A stretch of 64,000 bases of DNA, taken from Coturnix japonica. Its lineage: Eukaryota; Chordata; Aves; Galliformes; Phasianidae. Numbering within the stretch: the stretch's first letter is position 1; every line of letters begins with the position of its first letter. The position numbers and the translations under genes were made by a program. Shown piece after piece: positions 21,927 through 34,149 of the stretch. The DNA lies in assembly GCF_001577835.2 (NCBI RefSeq), contig NC_029547.1:64537110-64601109 (forward strand), given 5' to 3'. The notes beneath the pieces were generated by a model. The model was given only the letters and a program-made list of their open reading frames with translations, ran no database searches and had not been told where the DNA came from.

Positions 21927-24900
21927 CACAAAATGGCGGCTGACACAAAATGGCGGCTCCCAGTGTGCACAAGGGGACGGACTTCCTGTTCAATGGGCCA
22001 GTGGGAGAGCTGGAGGTGTAGGCTGGTTCTGTCAGCCAATGCCAATGGAGTAGGTGTGGGCAAAAGGGAGGAGCTCTGGGTCACACTGTTTTGTTTGTAT
22101 TACTGGCGGGAGAATCGTGTGGAACTGAGGAACATCTCCTGCTCAGCTGAGCATGATCTGCCAGCAGCGCAGTGCACAGAGCAAGTCACAGGCCTTGGTG
22201 TGCTGCAGAAGGAGCAGTGTTGAGCTGTTGGAGTGTTCCTTGTTGCTGGACAGCCTCTGTCGCTGGAAACAAACTGGCAGAGGAAACAGCAATGTGAGCT
22301 GGAGAGGGTGCCTGCTGAAGCTCTGTTCAGCTGAGACGTGTACCCCTGTTCATTGGAAACATTGCTGTGCTCTGCTCTCCTTTATCTTGCAGGTGTATTT
22401 CTTATAACTGCCGGTGCACTCCCATAAGTTAGCGTAGCAGTGACCTGACAGTTCTGCACGTGGTCCCTGTCATGAAATGGCGGCTGACACAAAATGTCGG
22501 CTCCCAGTGCACAACGGCATGGACGTCCTGTTCAATGGGCCAATGGGAGAGCTGGAGGAGTAGGCTGGTTCTGTCAGCCAATGCCAGCAGAGTAGGTGTG
22601 GGCAGGAGGGAGGAGTTCTGGGTCACGCAGTTTTGTTTGAGAGACTGGCGGGAGATTTGTGTGGGACTGAGGAAGATCTCCTCCTCTTCTAAGATTGTCC
22701 GGCAAGCAGCACAGTCCACAGCGCAAGTCACAGGCCTTGGTGTGCTGCATAAGGAGCAGTGCTGAGCTGTTGAAGTGTTACTTGCTGTTGGACAGGCTCT
22801 GTCACTGACAGTGAAGTGTCAGGGAAGGCAGTACTGTAAGCTGGAGATCGTGCCTGCTGCAGCTCTGCTCCGCTGTGACACTTGGGCTTCTGTTAATCAG
22901 ACATGTTGCTCCAGTCTGTTCTGCTTTATCTTGAAGGTGTATCTCTGATTACTGCTGGTGGACTCTCATATGTTAACCTAGAAGTAATAAGACAGTTCTG
23001 CACGTTGTCCTTGCCATGAAATGGCGGCTATCACAAAATGTCGGCTCCCAGTGCACGCAAGGGGACGGACTTCCTGATCAATGGCCCAGTGGGAGAGCTG
23101 GAGGTGTAGGCTGGTTCTGTCAGCCAATGCCAGCAGAGTAGGTGTGGGCAGGAGGGAGGAGTTCTGGGTCATGCTGCTTTGTTTGAGAGACTGGCGGGAG
23201 ATTTGTGTAGGACTGAGGGACATCTCCTCAGCTGAGCTTGTACTGCCAGCAGTGCAGTGCACAGAGCAAGTCAAAGGCCTTGTTGTACTGCAGGAGGAGC
23301 AGTGTTGAGCTGTTGGAGTGTTACTTGCTCTTAGACGGGCTCTCTCTCTATCAGGCAGTGGCAGGAGAGGCAGCACTATGAGCTGGAGATCGAGCCTGCT
23401 GTAGCTCTGCTCAGCTGAGAGATATGCCCCTGTTTACTGGACACCTTGCTGCCCTCTGCTCTGCTTTATCTTGCAGGTATATTTCTGATAACTGCTGGTG
23501 CACTCCCATACGTTAGCGTAGCAGTGACCTGACAGTTCTGCACGTTGTCCTTGCCATGAAATGGCGACCGTCACAAAATGTCGGCTCCCAGTCCACGCAA
23601 GGGGGCAGACTTCCTGATCAATGGGCCACTGGGAGAGCTGGAGGTGTAGGCTGGTTCTGTCAGCCAATGCCAGCAGAATAGGTGTGGGCAGGAGGGAGGA
23701 GTTCTGGGTCACGCTGCTTTGTTTGAGAGACTGGCGGGCGATTCGTGTTGGACTGAGGAACATCTCCTGATCAGCTGTGCATGTGCTGCCAGCAGTGCAG
23801 TGCACAGAGCAAGTCACAGGCCTTGTTGTGCTGTAGGAGGATCAGTGTTGAGCTGTTCGAGTGTTACTTGTTCTTGGACGGGCTCTCTCGCTATCAGGCA
23901 GTGGCAGGGGAGGCAGCATTAGTAGGTGGAGATCGCGCCTGCTGCAGCTCTGCTCAGTTGAGACATGTCCCCCTGTTCACTGGAAATGCTTTTGCACTCC
24001 ACTCTGCTTTATCTTGCAGGTGTAATTTTGATAACTGCCGGAGCAATCCTATAATTTAGCGTAGCAGTGACCTGACAGTTCTGCATGTGGTCACTGCCAT
24101 GAAATGGCGGCTGACACAAAATGTCGTCTCCCAGTGCACACAATGGGACGGACTTCCTGATCAATGGGCTAGTGGGAGAGCTGGAGGTGTGGGCTGGTTC
24201 TGTCAACCAATGCTACCAGAGTAGGTTAGGGCAGGAGGGAGGAGTTCTGGGTCATGCTGCTTTGTTTGTATGACTGGCGGGAGATTCGTGTGGGACTGAG
24301 GTACAACTCCTCCTCATCTAAGATTCTTCTGCCAGCAGCACAGTCCATAGAGCAGGTTACAAGCCCTGGTGTGCTGCAGTAGGATCAGCACTGAGCTGTT
24401 GAAGTGTTACCTTCTGGTGGACGGGCTGTCTTGCTGTCAGGCAATGGTAATGGCGGCAGCACTGTGAGCTGGAGATGGTGCCTGCTGCAGCTCTGCTCAG
24501 CTGAGACGTGTCCTCCTTTTCGTTGGAAACATTGCTGCACTCTTCTCTGCTTTATCTTGCAGGTGTATCTTTGATAACTTCCGCTGCACTCCCATAAGTT
24601 AGCCTAGCAATAACATGACAGTTCTGCAAGTGGTCCCTGCGATGAAATGGTGGCTGACACAAAATGTCGGCTCTCAGTGCACGCAAGGGGATGGACATTT
24701 TGTTCAGTAGACCACTGGGAGAGCTGGAGGTGTAGGCTGGTTTTTTCAGCCAATGCCCACAGAGTAGGTGTGGCAGGAGGGAGGAGTTCTGGGTCACGCT
24801 GCTTTGTTTGTGAGACTGGCGGGAGATTCGTGTGGGACTGAGGAACATCTGCTCAGCTGAGCTTGTTCTGTCAGCAGCCCAGTCCACAGCGCAAGTCACA

Positions 24901-26430
24901 GGCCTTGTTGTGCTGCAGGAGTAGCAGTGTTGAGCTGTTGATGTGTTGCTTGCTCTTGGACAGGCTCTCTAGCTGTGACGCATTTATAGCGGAGGTTGCA
25001 CTGGGTGCTGGAGATTGTGCCTCCTACAGCTCAGCTCAGCTGAGACATGTCACCCTTTTTACTGGAAAATTTGCTGCCCTCTGCTCTGCTTTATCTTGCA
25101 GGTGTATCTTTAATAATTGCTATTGCAGTCCCATATGTTAGCCTAGAACCGACCTGAAAGTGCCGCATGTGGTCCCTGCCATGAAATGGCGGCTGACACA
25201 AAATGGTGGCTCCCAGTGTGCACACAAGGGGACGGACTTGCATTTCTAATCAACCACTGGGAGAGCTGGAGGTGTAGGCTGGTTCAGGCAGCCAATTCCA
25301 CCGAGTAGGTGTGGGCAGGAGGGAGGAGTTCTGGGTCACGCTGCTTTGTTTGTATGGCTGGCAGGAGATTTGTGTGGGACTGAGGAATATCTCCTAGCTG
25401 AGCTTGTTCTGCCAGCAGCCCAGTCCACAGCACAAGTGACAGGCCTTGTTGTGCTGCAGGAGTATCTGTGTTGAGATGTTGGAGTGTTACTTGGTTTTAG
25501 ACGGACTCTCTATCAGGCAGTGGGAGGAGAGGCAGAATTGGAAGGTGGAGATTGAGCCTGCACTAGCTCTGCTCAGCTGAGAGATATGCCCCTGTTCACT
25601 GGACACCTTGCTGCACTCTGCTCTACTTTATCTTGCAGGTGTATTTCTGATAACTGCTGGTGCACTCCCTTAAGTTAGCGTAGGAGTGACCTGACAGTTC
25701 TGCACGTTGTCTTTGCCATGAAATGGTGACTGTCACAAAATGTCGGCTCCCAGTGCACGCAAGGGGACGGACTTTTTTATCAATGGGCCACTGGGAGAGC
25801 TGGAGGTGTAGGCTGGTTCTTCAGCCAATGCCAGCAGAGAAGGTGTGGGCAGGAGGGAGGAGTTCTGGGTCATGCTGCTTTGTTTGAGAGACTGGCGGGA
25901 GATTTGTGTAGGACTGAGGGACATCTCCTCAGCTGAGCTTGTACTGCCAGCAGTGCAGTGCACAGAGCAAGTCACAGGCCTTGTTGTGCTGTAGGAGGAT
26001 CAGTGTTGAGCTGTTGGAGTGTTACTTGCTGTTGGATGGGCTCTCTCGCTATCAGGCAGTGGCAGGGGAGGCAGCACTATGAGCTGGAGATCGTGCCTGC
26101 TGCAGCTCTGCTCAGCTGAGACATGTCCCCCTGTTCACTGGAAATGCTGCTGCACTCCACTCTGCTTTATCTTGCACGGTGTAATTTTGATAACTGCCGG
26201 TGCACTCCCATAATTTAGCTGAGGAGTGAGCTGACAGTTCTGCACGTGGTCCCTGCCACGAAATGGCGGCTGACACAAAATGGCGGCTCCCAGTGTGCAT
26301 GTAAGGGGATGGACTTTTAGTTCAGGGGACCATTGGGAGAGCTGGAGGTGTAGGCTGGTTCTGTCAGCCAATGCCAGCAGAGTAGGTTTGGCAGGAGGGA
26401 GGAGTTCTGGGACATGCTGCCTTGATGATT
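21774..26430 (+). repeat. Tandem array A: about 9 head-to-tail copies of a ~540-bp unit
   Basis: Using the motif AAATGGCGGCTGACAC as unit start, units begin near 21929, 22474, 23018, 23558, 24101, 24643, 25183, 25721 and 26261, so spacing is 538-545 bases. The last unit stops after about 170 bases. Every unit has, in order: paired ATGGCGGC/ATGTCGGC motifs, AAGGGGACGGACTTCCTG, GGGAGAGCTGGAGGTGTAGG, CAGCCAATGCCAGCAG, GGGCAGGAGGGAGGAGT, TGGCGGGAGATTCGTGTG, a GCAG-rich middle and a pyrimidine tract ending CTTTATCTTGCAG. Units differ by scattered substitutions and short indels. No simple repeat or CRISPR-like spacer structure is present. Function unknown. Confidence 0.92.
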
Positions 26431-27043
26431 ATGTGGATAGCGGGTTGGTAGCATTTCTGAGGTGCTGAAGCCGCTTCTGGTAGCTGGATAGTGCTGCTTT
26501 CTTACCCGTCCTTGCTCACACAGGTTGATGCACAGCTGCTTTTTCTGCACATCTTCCCTGCCATTGAGGGTGGTTTTTATGGTGACTTTCAAGGCAAACA
26601 TAACAAACATTTTTTCCATTCCTGCACTTTGGTGCTATCTCTGCTGCCTTCTGACTTGCTGTGCCTCCAGACCATCATGTCCAGAGCTGATGAGCACAGC
26701 AATGTCACAATGTGCTGAGTGATCCTTGGGGACAGAACAGCCTCCCTCATGGGAGCTGGAATGATTCTGATGTCCCAAACAATTGATCCTACTCCTGTGG
26801 CCTTGCAAGGCCTGCCTGCCTGTCATTCACAATCTGCTGTGCTACAGCATCTCGTAGAACTGAAGTTTTCATCTGAACACTTGTAATTTTTCAGATAGGT
26901 AAATACTGAAGTTCTGTGCTGTTATAAATGCATGTACACATATGGACTTCTATGTTACATACCCAGCTAATTGTTCATGGAGTAGTTCACATTTCCAAAT
27001 GTATTCATACATTTTTTGTCTGCGTATCGGTATGTGTAGCTGT
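26431..27043. other. Tail of array A and spacer
   Basis: Just after the truncated last unit, 26431-26600 weakly but collinearly resembles the sequence after array C (41839-42000), best at ATTGAGGGTGGTTTTTATGG versus ATTGAGTGTGGTTTTTCTGG. The rest has no recognised feature. Confidence 0.5.
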
Positions 27044-30000
27044 GTGTACAGCACGTACGGCTGGTGCCTGTTGACACAGTCAGTGCAGACACAGCGGCAG
27101 TGGGCACCAATCCGAGGAAGAATGGAGGACACATGGCTGTCAGTGTGCACAGCCAGTCAGAGCGCACTTTGAGCACAGCGCCCACTGCCTGCCACAAAAT
27201 GGCGGCTGACACAAAATGTCTGCTCCCAGTGTGCACAAGGGGACGGACTTCCTGTTCAATGGACCACTGGGAAAGCTGGAGGTGTAGGCTGGTTCTGGCA
27301 GCCAATGCCAGCAGAGTAGGAGTGGGCAAAAGGGAGGAGCTCTGGGTCACGCTACTTTGTTTATATGACTGGCGGGAGAATCGTGTCGAACTGAGGAACA
27401 TCTACTCATCTGAGCTTGTTCTTCCAGCAGCACAGTCCATAGAGCAAGTCACAGGCCTTGTTGTGCTGCAGGAGGAGCAGTGTTGAGCTGTTGAAGTGCT
27501 ACTTGCTGTTGGACGGGCTTTCTCACTGTCAAACAGTGGCAGGGAAGACAGCACCGTAAGCTGGAGATCAAGGCTGCTGCAGCTCTGCTCCGCTGTGACA
27601 CTTAGGCTTCGGTTCCTCAAAAATGTTGCTGCACTCTGCTCTTCTTTATTTTGCAGGTTTATCTCTGATATCAGCTAGTGCACTCCCATAAGTTAGCCTA
27701 GACATAATCTGACAGTTCTACACGTGGTCCCTGCCATGAAATGTCAGCTGACACAAAATGTCTGCTCCCAGTGTGCAAGCAAGGGGATGGACTTCCTGTT
27801 CAATGGACCACTGGGAGAGCTGGAGGTGTAGGCTGGTTCTTTCAGCCAATGCCACCAGAGTAGGTGTGGGCAGGAGGGAGGAGTTCTGGGACACGCTTCT
27901 TTGTTTGTATGACTCGCGGGAGATTTGTGTGGGACTGAGGAACATCTACTGATCAGCTGAGCATGTGCTGCCAGCAGCCCAGTCCGCAGAGTAAGTAACA
28001 GGACTTGTTGTGCTGCAGGAGGAGCAGTGTTGAACTGTTACTTGCTCTTAGACAGGCTCTCTCTATCAGGCAGTGGCAGGGGAGGCAGCATTGGAAGGTG
28101 GAGATCGAGCCTGCTGTAGCTCTGCTCAGCTGAGAGATATGCCCCTGTACACTGGAAATGTTGATGCACTCTGCTCTGCTTTATCTTGCAGGTGTATCTT
28201 TGATAACTGCTGGTGCAATCCCATAAGTTTGTGTAGCAGTGTCTTGACAGTTCTGCACGTGTTCCTTGCCATGAAATGGCGGCTGTCACAAAATGTCGGC
28301 TCCCAGTGCACACAAGGGGACGGACTTCCTGATCAATGGGCCACTGGGAGAGCTGGAGGTGTAGGCTGGTTCTGTCAGCCAATGCTACCAGAGTACGTGT
28401 GGGCAGGAGGGAGGAGTTCAGGGTCACGCTGCTTTGTTTGTATGACTGGTGAGAGATTTGTGTGGGACTGAGGAACATCTCCTCCACAGCGGAACTTGTT
28501 CTGCAATCAGCGCAGTGCACAGAGCAAGTCACAGGCCTTGTTGTGCTGTAGGAGGAGTAGTGTTGAGCTATTGGAGTGTTACTTGCTCTTGGACGGGCTT
28601 TCTCATTGTTAGGCAGAGGCAGGGAAGGTGGCACTGTGAACTGGAGATTGTGCCTGCTGCAGCTCTGCTCAGTTGAGACATGTCCCTGTGTTCACTGGAA
28701 ACGCTGCTGCACTCCACTCTGCATTATCTTGCAGGTGTAATTTTGATAACTTTTGGTGCAATCCCATAAGTTAGCGTAGCAGTGACCTGACAGTTCTGCA
28801 TGTGGTCACTGCCATGAAATGGCGGCTGACACAAAATGTCTGCTCCCAGTGCACACAAGGGGATGGACTTCCTGATCAATGGGCTAGTGGGAGAGCTGGA
28901 GGTGTGGGCTGGTTCTGGCAGCCAATGCCAGCAGAGTAGGTGTGGTCAGGAGGGAGGAGTTTTTGGTCACGCTGCTTTGTTTGTATGACTGGCGGGAGAT
29001 TCGTGTGGGACTGAGGTACAACTCCTCCTCATCTAAGATTGTTCTGCCAGCAGCACAGTCCATAGAGCAGGTTACAAGCCCTGGTGTGGTGCAGTAGGAT
29101 CAGCGCTAAGCTGTTGAAGTGTTACCTTCTGTTCGATGGGCTCTCTGGCTATCAGGCAGTGGTATCGGAGGCAGCACTGTGAGCTGGAGATCGTGCCTGC
29201 TGCAGCTCTGCTCAGCTGAGACATGTCCCCCTGTTCACTGGAAATGCTGTTGCACTCCACTCTTCTTTATCTTGCAGGTGTATCTTTGATAACTGCTATT
29301 GCAGTCTCATATGTTAGCCTAGCAGCGACCTGAAAGTGCTGCACGTGGTCCCTGCCATGAAATGGCGGCTGACACAAAATGGCGGCTCCCAGTGTGTACA
29401 AGGGGACGGACTTTTTGATCAATGGGCCATTGGGAGAGCTGGAGGTGTAGTCTGGTTCTGTGAGCCAATGCCAGCAGAGTAGGTGTGGGCAGGAGGGAGG
29501 AGTTCTGGGTCACGCTGGTTTGTTTGTGAGGCTGGCAGATTCTTGTGGGACTGAGGAATGTCTCCTCATCTAAGCTTGTTCTGCCCGCAGCGAAGTCCAT
29601 AGAGCAAGTCACAGGCCTTGGTGTGCTGCAGGAGGAGCCGTGTTGAGCTGTTGGAGTGTTCCTTGCAGTTGGACGGGCTCTCTCGTTGTCAGGAAATAGT
29701 AGAGAAGGCAGCACCAGGAGCTGGAGATGTTGCCTGCTGCAGCTCTGTTCCGCTGTGACACTTGGGCTTCTGTTCCTCCGAAATGTTGCTGCATTCTGCT
29801 CTGCTTTATCTTGCAATTGTATTTCTGCTAACAGCCAATGCATTCCCATAAGATAGCCTAAACATAATCTGAGAGTTCTGCACGTGGTTCCTGCCATGAA
29901 ATGGCGGCTGACACAAAATGTCTGCTCCCAGTGCACGCAAGGGGACAGGCTTTTTGAACAATGGACCACTGGGAGAGCTGGATGTGTAGGCTGGTTCTGT

Positions 30001-30330
30001 CAGCCAATGCCAGCAGAGTAGGTGTGGGCAGGAGGGAGGAGTTCTGGGACACGCTTCTTTGTTTGTATGACTCGCGGGAGATTTGTGTGGGACTGAGGAA
30101 CATCTCCTGCTCCTCTAAGCTTGTGCTGCCAGCAGCCCAATCTACAGAGGAAGTCACAGGCCTTGTTGTGCTGCAGGAGGAGCACTGTTGAGCTGTTGGA
30201 GTGTTCCTTGCTGTTGGATGGGCTTTCTCACTGTCAGTGAGTGGCAGGGGAGGCAGCACCGTAAGCTGGAGATCGAGCCTGCTGCAGCTCTGCTCAGCTG
30301 AGACACTTGGGCATCTGTTCCTCTGAAATT
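27044..30330 (+). repeat. Tandem array B: leader plus about 6 units of ~540 bp
   Basis: The leader (27044-27192) matches that of array A. Units start near 27197, 27735, 28271, 28813, 29357 and 29895. The last breaks off after about 430 bases into unrelated AT-rich DNA, so B lacks the tail seen after A and C. The unit at 28813 shares rare variants with the unit at 24101 (GTGGTCACTGCCATG, GGGCTAGTGGGAG, GTACAACTCCTCCTCATC), and their neighbours also look alike. B is therefore probably a block copy related to A. Confidence 0.9.
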
Positions 30331-31760
30331 TTGCTGCTGTCTTTTCCTTGTTATCTGTCTCATGTTTTTCGGTGTATGCCAGAATAATTTCTGTATGTTT
30401 TGATGACTGTGAATGGAGAATAATATACTGTATATATTTAATGTGCCCATGGTAACTCTGCTCTCAACAGACTATGTCAATTCTGGCAATATATAGCCAG
30501 ATGTATTTCCTTGCTTTGTGACGTTAAAATCTAAATTGAAATGTTCAGGATGTCCATAAATTAACAGCTTTTCATTGTAGGTCCACCTGTTTTTAGAGTT
30601 ATGCTGTCAGGAGCATTATTTCTGCCATTGGAATAATCCACTGATGTGTTTTGCCGGAGCTGCTGCTACTGCTTGGGTTCTTCTTTACTTCTTAATCTCT
30701 GCTGTTGACACTTCATTCTTTTTGTTACCAGTTAAATTGTTGCATGTATCAGCTAACACTGATATAATGTATCTGCTAATGTCTGCAAAGTTACTTTTTG
30801 TGTCTTCTATAGACACAGGAAAGAAGATGATATTGTACCTGTTCAGTGGCTATTCCCTGTAGTGATTCAGTTTGGTGAAATACTGCAGCTTTGTGCTGAT
30901 TGTAGAGGCACTGCTTTCTGTTGGCATAACGAAGTTTCACTTTACATTAACATTCAACAGATTGGTTTTTTGTTTTATTTTTCCCTTCTGTACTGCTTTT
31001 CAACATATTAATATTGATTATACCAAGCAATATAGGGCAGGGGCATAGAGGTGCTATTTTAGCCATCATCTTCTTATGACAGATTAAGTTGATAGAGCAA
31101 AGAAGGAGGGTTTTCAAGAATCATATAGCCAATGAATCATATGATAACTTTAATAGGATGGTACCCCCAAGAATAACCAGTTCTATTCTTTTACCTAAGC
31201 CCATGACCACTCACCCTCTCTGATGCTCATGAAAATACATTGGACAGAAGTACTGGGGTTTTCTGCCTTTGTGCTTGTAGTTGAACAAGAACTTGGTGTT
31301 GCTTTCCAAAATAAAATTCACAGATGGAACAAGAGGAGAAAATGTTCTGATGGAATAAATTTGTAGCAGCAACTCTTTCTTATCTAAATAACTGCATGAG
31401 TTCATCTTTGATGAGGGAGAATCATGCTTAGGTAATTTTGTTTCTTTCTTTCTTTCTTTCTTTCAATTGCCCTGATTTCCAAATTGGGTGCTTGACTGTG
31501 TATCCATTTTAATTTTAATGTCAAATTCAGTTGAATAACAAAGTTGCCGTGACAATTCATGATATTATTCACCAGGAAAGTGTAGCCATGAAAACCTTTC
31601 AGTAAACAACAGAGGAAATCCGTGAGACAAATGTCCTCATTTAACTCCCATTCTTCAGTTTTATTTTCTACTTTTTATTCATCCTAAGCACCACATGAGT
31701 GAGGTAATAATAAAATGTACTTTGGTTCACATGTCCCTTATTACTGCATATGCTCTAATG
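30331..31760. other. AT-rich spacer, nothing recognised
   Basis: No gene or known transposon. It contains a TTTC microsatellite near 31439-31466. Confidence 0.45.
31439..31466. repeat. TTTC microsatellite
   Basis: About six to seven tandem TTTC units on the plus strand. Confidence 0.85.
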
Positions 31761-31761
31761 A

Positions 31762-31920
31762 TAGAATCATAAAATCAAAGCTATCCTGTGTTGGGAGGGA
31801 CCCAGTACGACCAGTGAGGGCAGTGGACAGCTTCTCCCATTATTGCTGTAAGAACAGCCCATATGATTCTTGAACTCCGTCAGAGCTGTTATAACCAGTT
31901 CCTGAGGGAACCTCCGTCTG
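31762..31920 (-). mobile_element. CR1 3' end fragment before array C
   Basis: It starts with a degenerate tail (TAGAATCATAAAATC) and the GGGAGGGACC block, then a segment like the CR1 3' UTR of older subfamilies (CATATGATTCTTGAACTCCG). It lies about 15 bases left of the array C leader. Confidence 0.6.
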
Positions 31921-34149
31921 TACATATAGAGCTTGCATACAGCATATACTGTTAGTGCCTGCTGACACTGTCAGTGTCCGCAGACATAGCGGCAGTGGGC
32001 ACCAATCCGAGGGCAAGCAAAGGACAGGTGGTTCTCCTTGCACACAGACAATCAGAGCTCACTGTGAGCACAGCGTCCACTGCCTGCCACCAAATGGCGG
32101 CTGACACAAAATGGCAGCTCCCAGTGTGCACAAGGGGACGGACTTCCTGTTCAATTGGCCAGTGGGAGAGCTGGAGGTGTAGGCTGTTTCTGGCAGCCAA
32201 TGCCAGCAGAGTAGGTGTGTGCAGGAGGGAGGAGTTCTGGGTCACGCTGCTTTGTCTGTGAAACTGGCGGGAGATTTGTGTGGGACTGCGGAACATCTCC
32301 TGATCAGCTGAGCTTGTTTTGCCAGCAGCCAGTCCATAGAGCAAGTCACAGGCCTTGTTGTGCTGCAGGAGGAGCAGTATTGAAAAGCTGGAGTGTTACT
32401 TGCTATTGGACGGGCTTTCTCACTGACAGACATGGCAGGAAAGGAGGCAGTGGGAGCTGGACATTATGACTGCTGCAGTTCTGCTCCTCTGTGACACTTG
32501 GGCTTCTGTTCCTCAGAAATGCTGCTGCCTTCTGCTCTACTTTATATTGCAAGAGCATCTCTGATAACTGCTGCTGCACTCCTATAAGTTAGTCCAGAAG
32601 TAATCTGACAGTTCCACACGTGGTCCCTGCCATGAAATGGCAGCTGACACAAAATGGCAGCTCCCAGTGTGCACAAGAGGAAGAACTTCCTGTTCAATGG
32701 ACCACTGGGAGAGCTGGAGGTGTAGGCTGGTTCTGTCAGCCAATGCCAGCAGAGTAGGTGTGGGCAGGAGGGAGGAGTTCTGGGTCACGCTGCTTCTTTT
32801 GTATGACTGGCGGGTGATTCGTGTGGGACTGAGGAACAATTCCTCCTCATCTGAGCTTGTTCTGCCAGCAGCCCCGTCCACAGAGCAGGTTACAAGCCTT
32901 GGTGTGCTGGAGGAGGAGCAGTTTTGAACTGTTGGAGTGTTACTTGCTGTTGGACGGCATTTCTCACTGTCAGTCAGCGGCAGGAAAGTCAGCACTGGGA
33001 GCTGGAGGTGAAGAACATCTGAAGAATGCCCTTATGTTAGCCTAGAAGTGATTTGACAGTGCTGCACGTGGTCCCTGCCATGAAATGGCGGCTGACACAA
33101 AATGCTGACTCCCAGTGCACGAAAGGGAACGGACATTTTCTTCAGTGGACCATTGAGAGAGCCAGAGGTGTGGGCTGGTTCTTTCAGCCAATGCCAGCAG
33201 AGTAGGTGTGGGCAGGAGGGAGGAGTTCTGGGTCACGCTGCTTTGTTTGAAAGTCTGGCGGGAGAATCATGTGGGACTGAGAAACATCTCCTGCTCAGCT
33301 GAGCTGGTTTTACCAGCAGCACAGTGCACAGAGCAAGTCACGGGCTTTGGTGTGCTGCAGGAGGAGCAGTGTTGAGCTGTTGGAGTGTTACTTGCTGTTG
33401 GACGGGCTTTCTCGCTGTCAGGCAGTGGCAGGGAAGTCAGAAGTCCAACCAACTGGGAGATGGAGATCGTGCCTGCTGCATCTCTGCTGCGCTGTGACAT
33501 TTCGACTAATATTTCTCAGAAATGTTGCTGCACTGCTGTGTTTTATCTTTCAGGTGTGTCTTTGATAAGTGCCGGTGCACTCCCATAAGTTAGCCTAGAA
33601 GTAATATGACAGCTCTGCACATGGTCCCCGTCATAAAATGGCATCTGACACAAAATGTCGGCTCCCAGTGAACGCAAGGGGACGAACATTTTGTTCAGTA
33701 GACCATTGATTGAGCCAGAGGTGTGTGCTGGTTCAGGCAGCCAATCCTATCGGAGAAGGTGTGGGCAAGTGGGAGGAGTTCTGTGTCACGCTCTTTTGTT
33801 TGAGAGAATGGCGGGAGATTTGTGTCGGACTGCGGAACATCTCCACCTCAGCTGAGCTTGTTCTGCCATCAGCGCAGTGCACAGAGCAAGTCACAGGCGT
33901 TGGTGTGCTGCACGAGGAGCAGTGTTGAGCCGTTGGAGCGTTCCTTGCTGTTGGACAGGCTCTCTCGCTGTCAAGAAGTGGCAGAGAAGGCAGCACTGAG
34001 AGCTGGAGATTGTTCCTGCTGCAGCTCTGCTCAGCTGTGACACTTGTGCTTCTGTCCCTCAGAAATGTTGCTGCACTCTGCTCTGCTCTATCTTGCAGTT
34101 GTATTTTTTGATTAACTGCGTCTGCACCTCTCATAGCTTAGCCTAGAAG

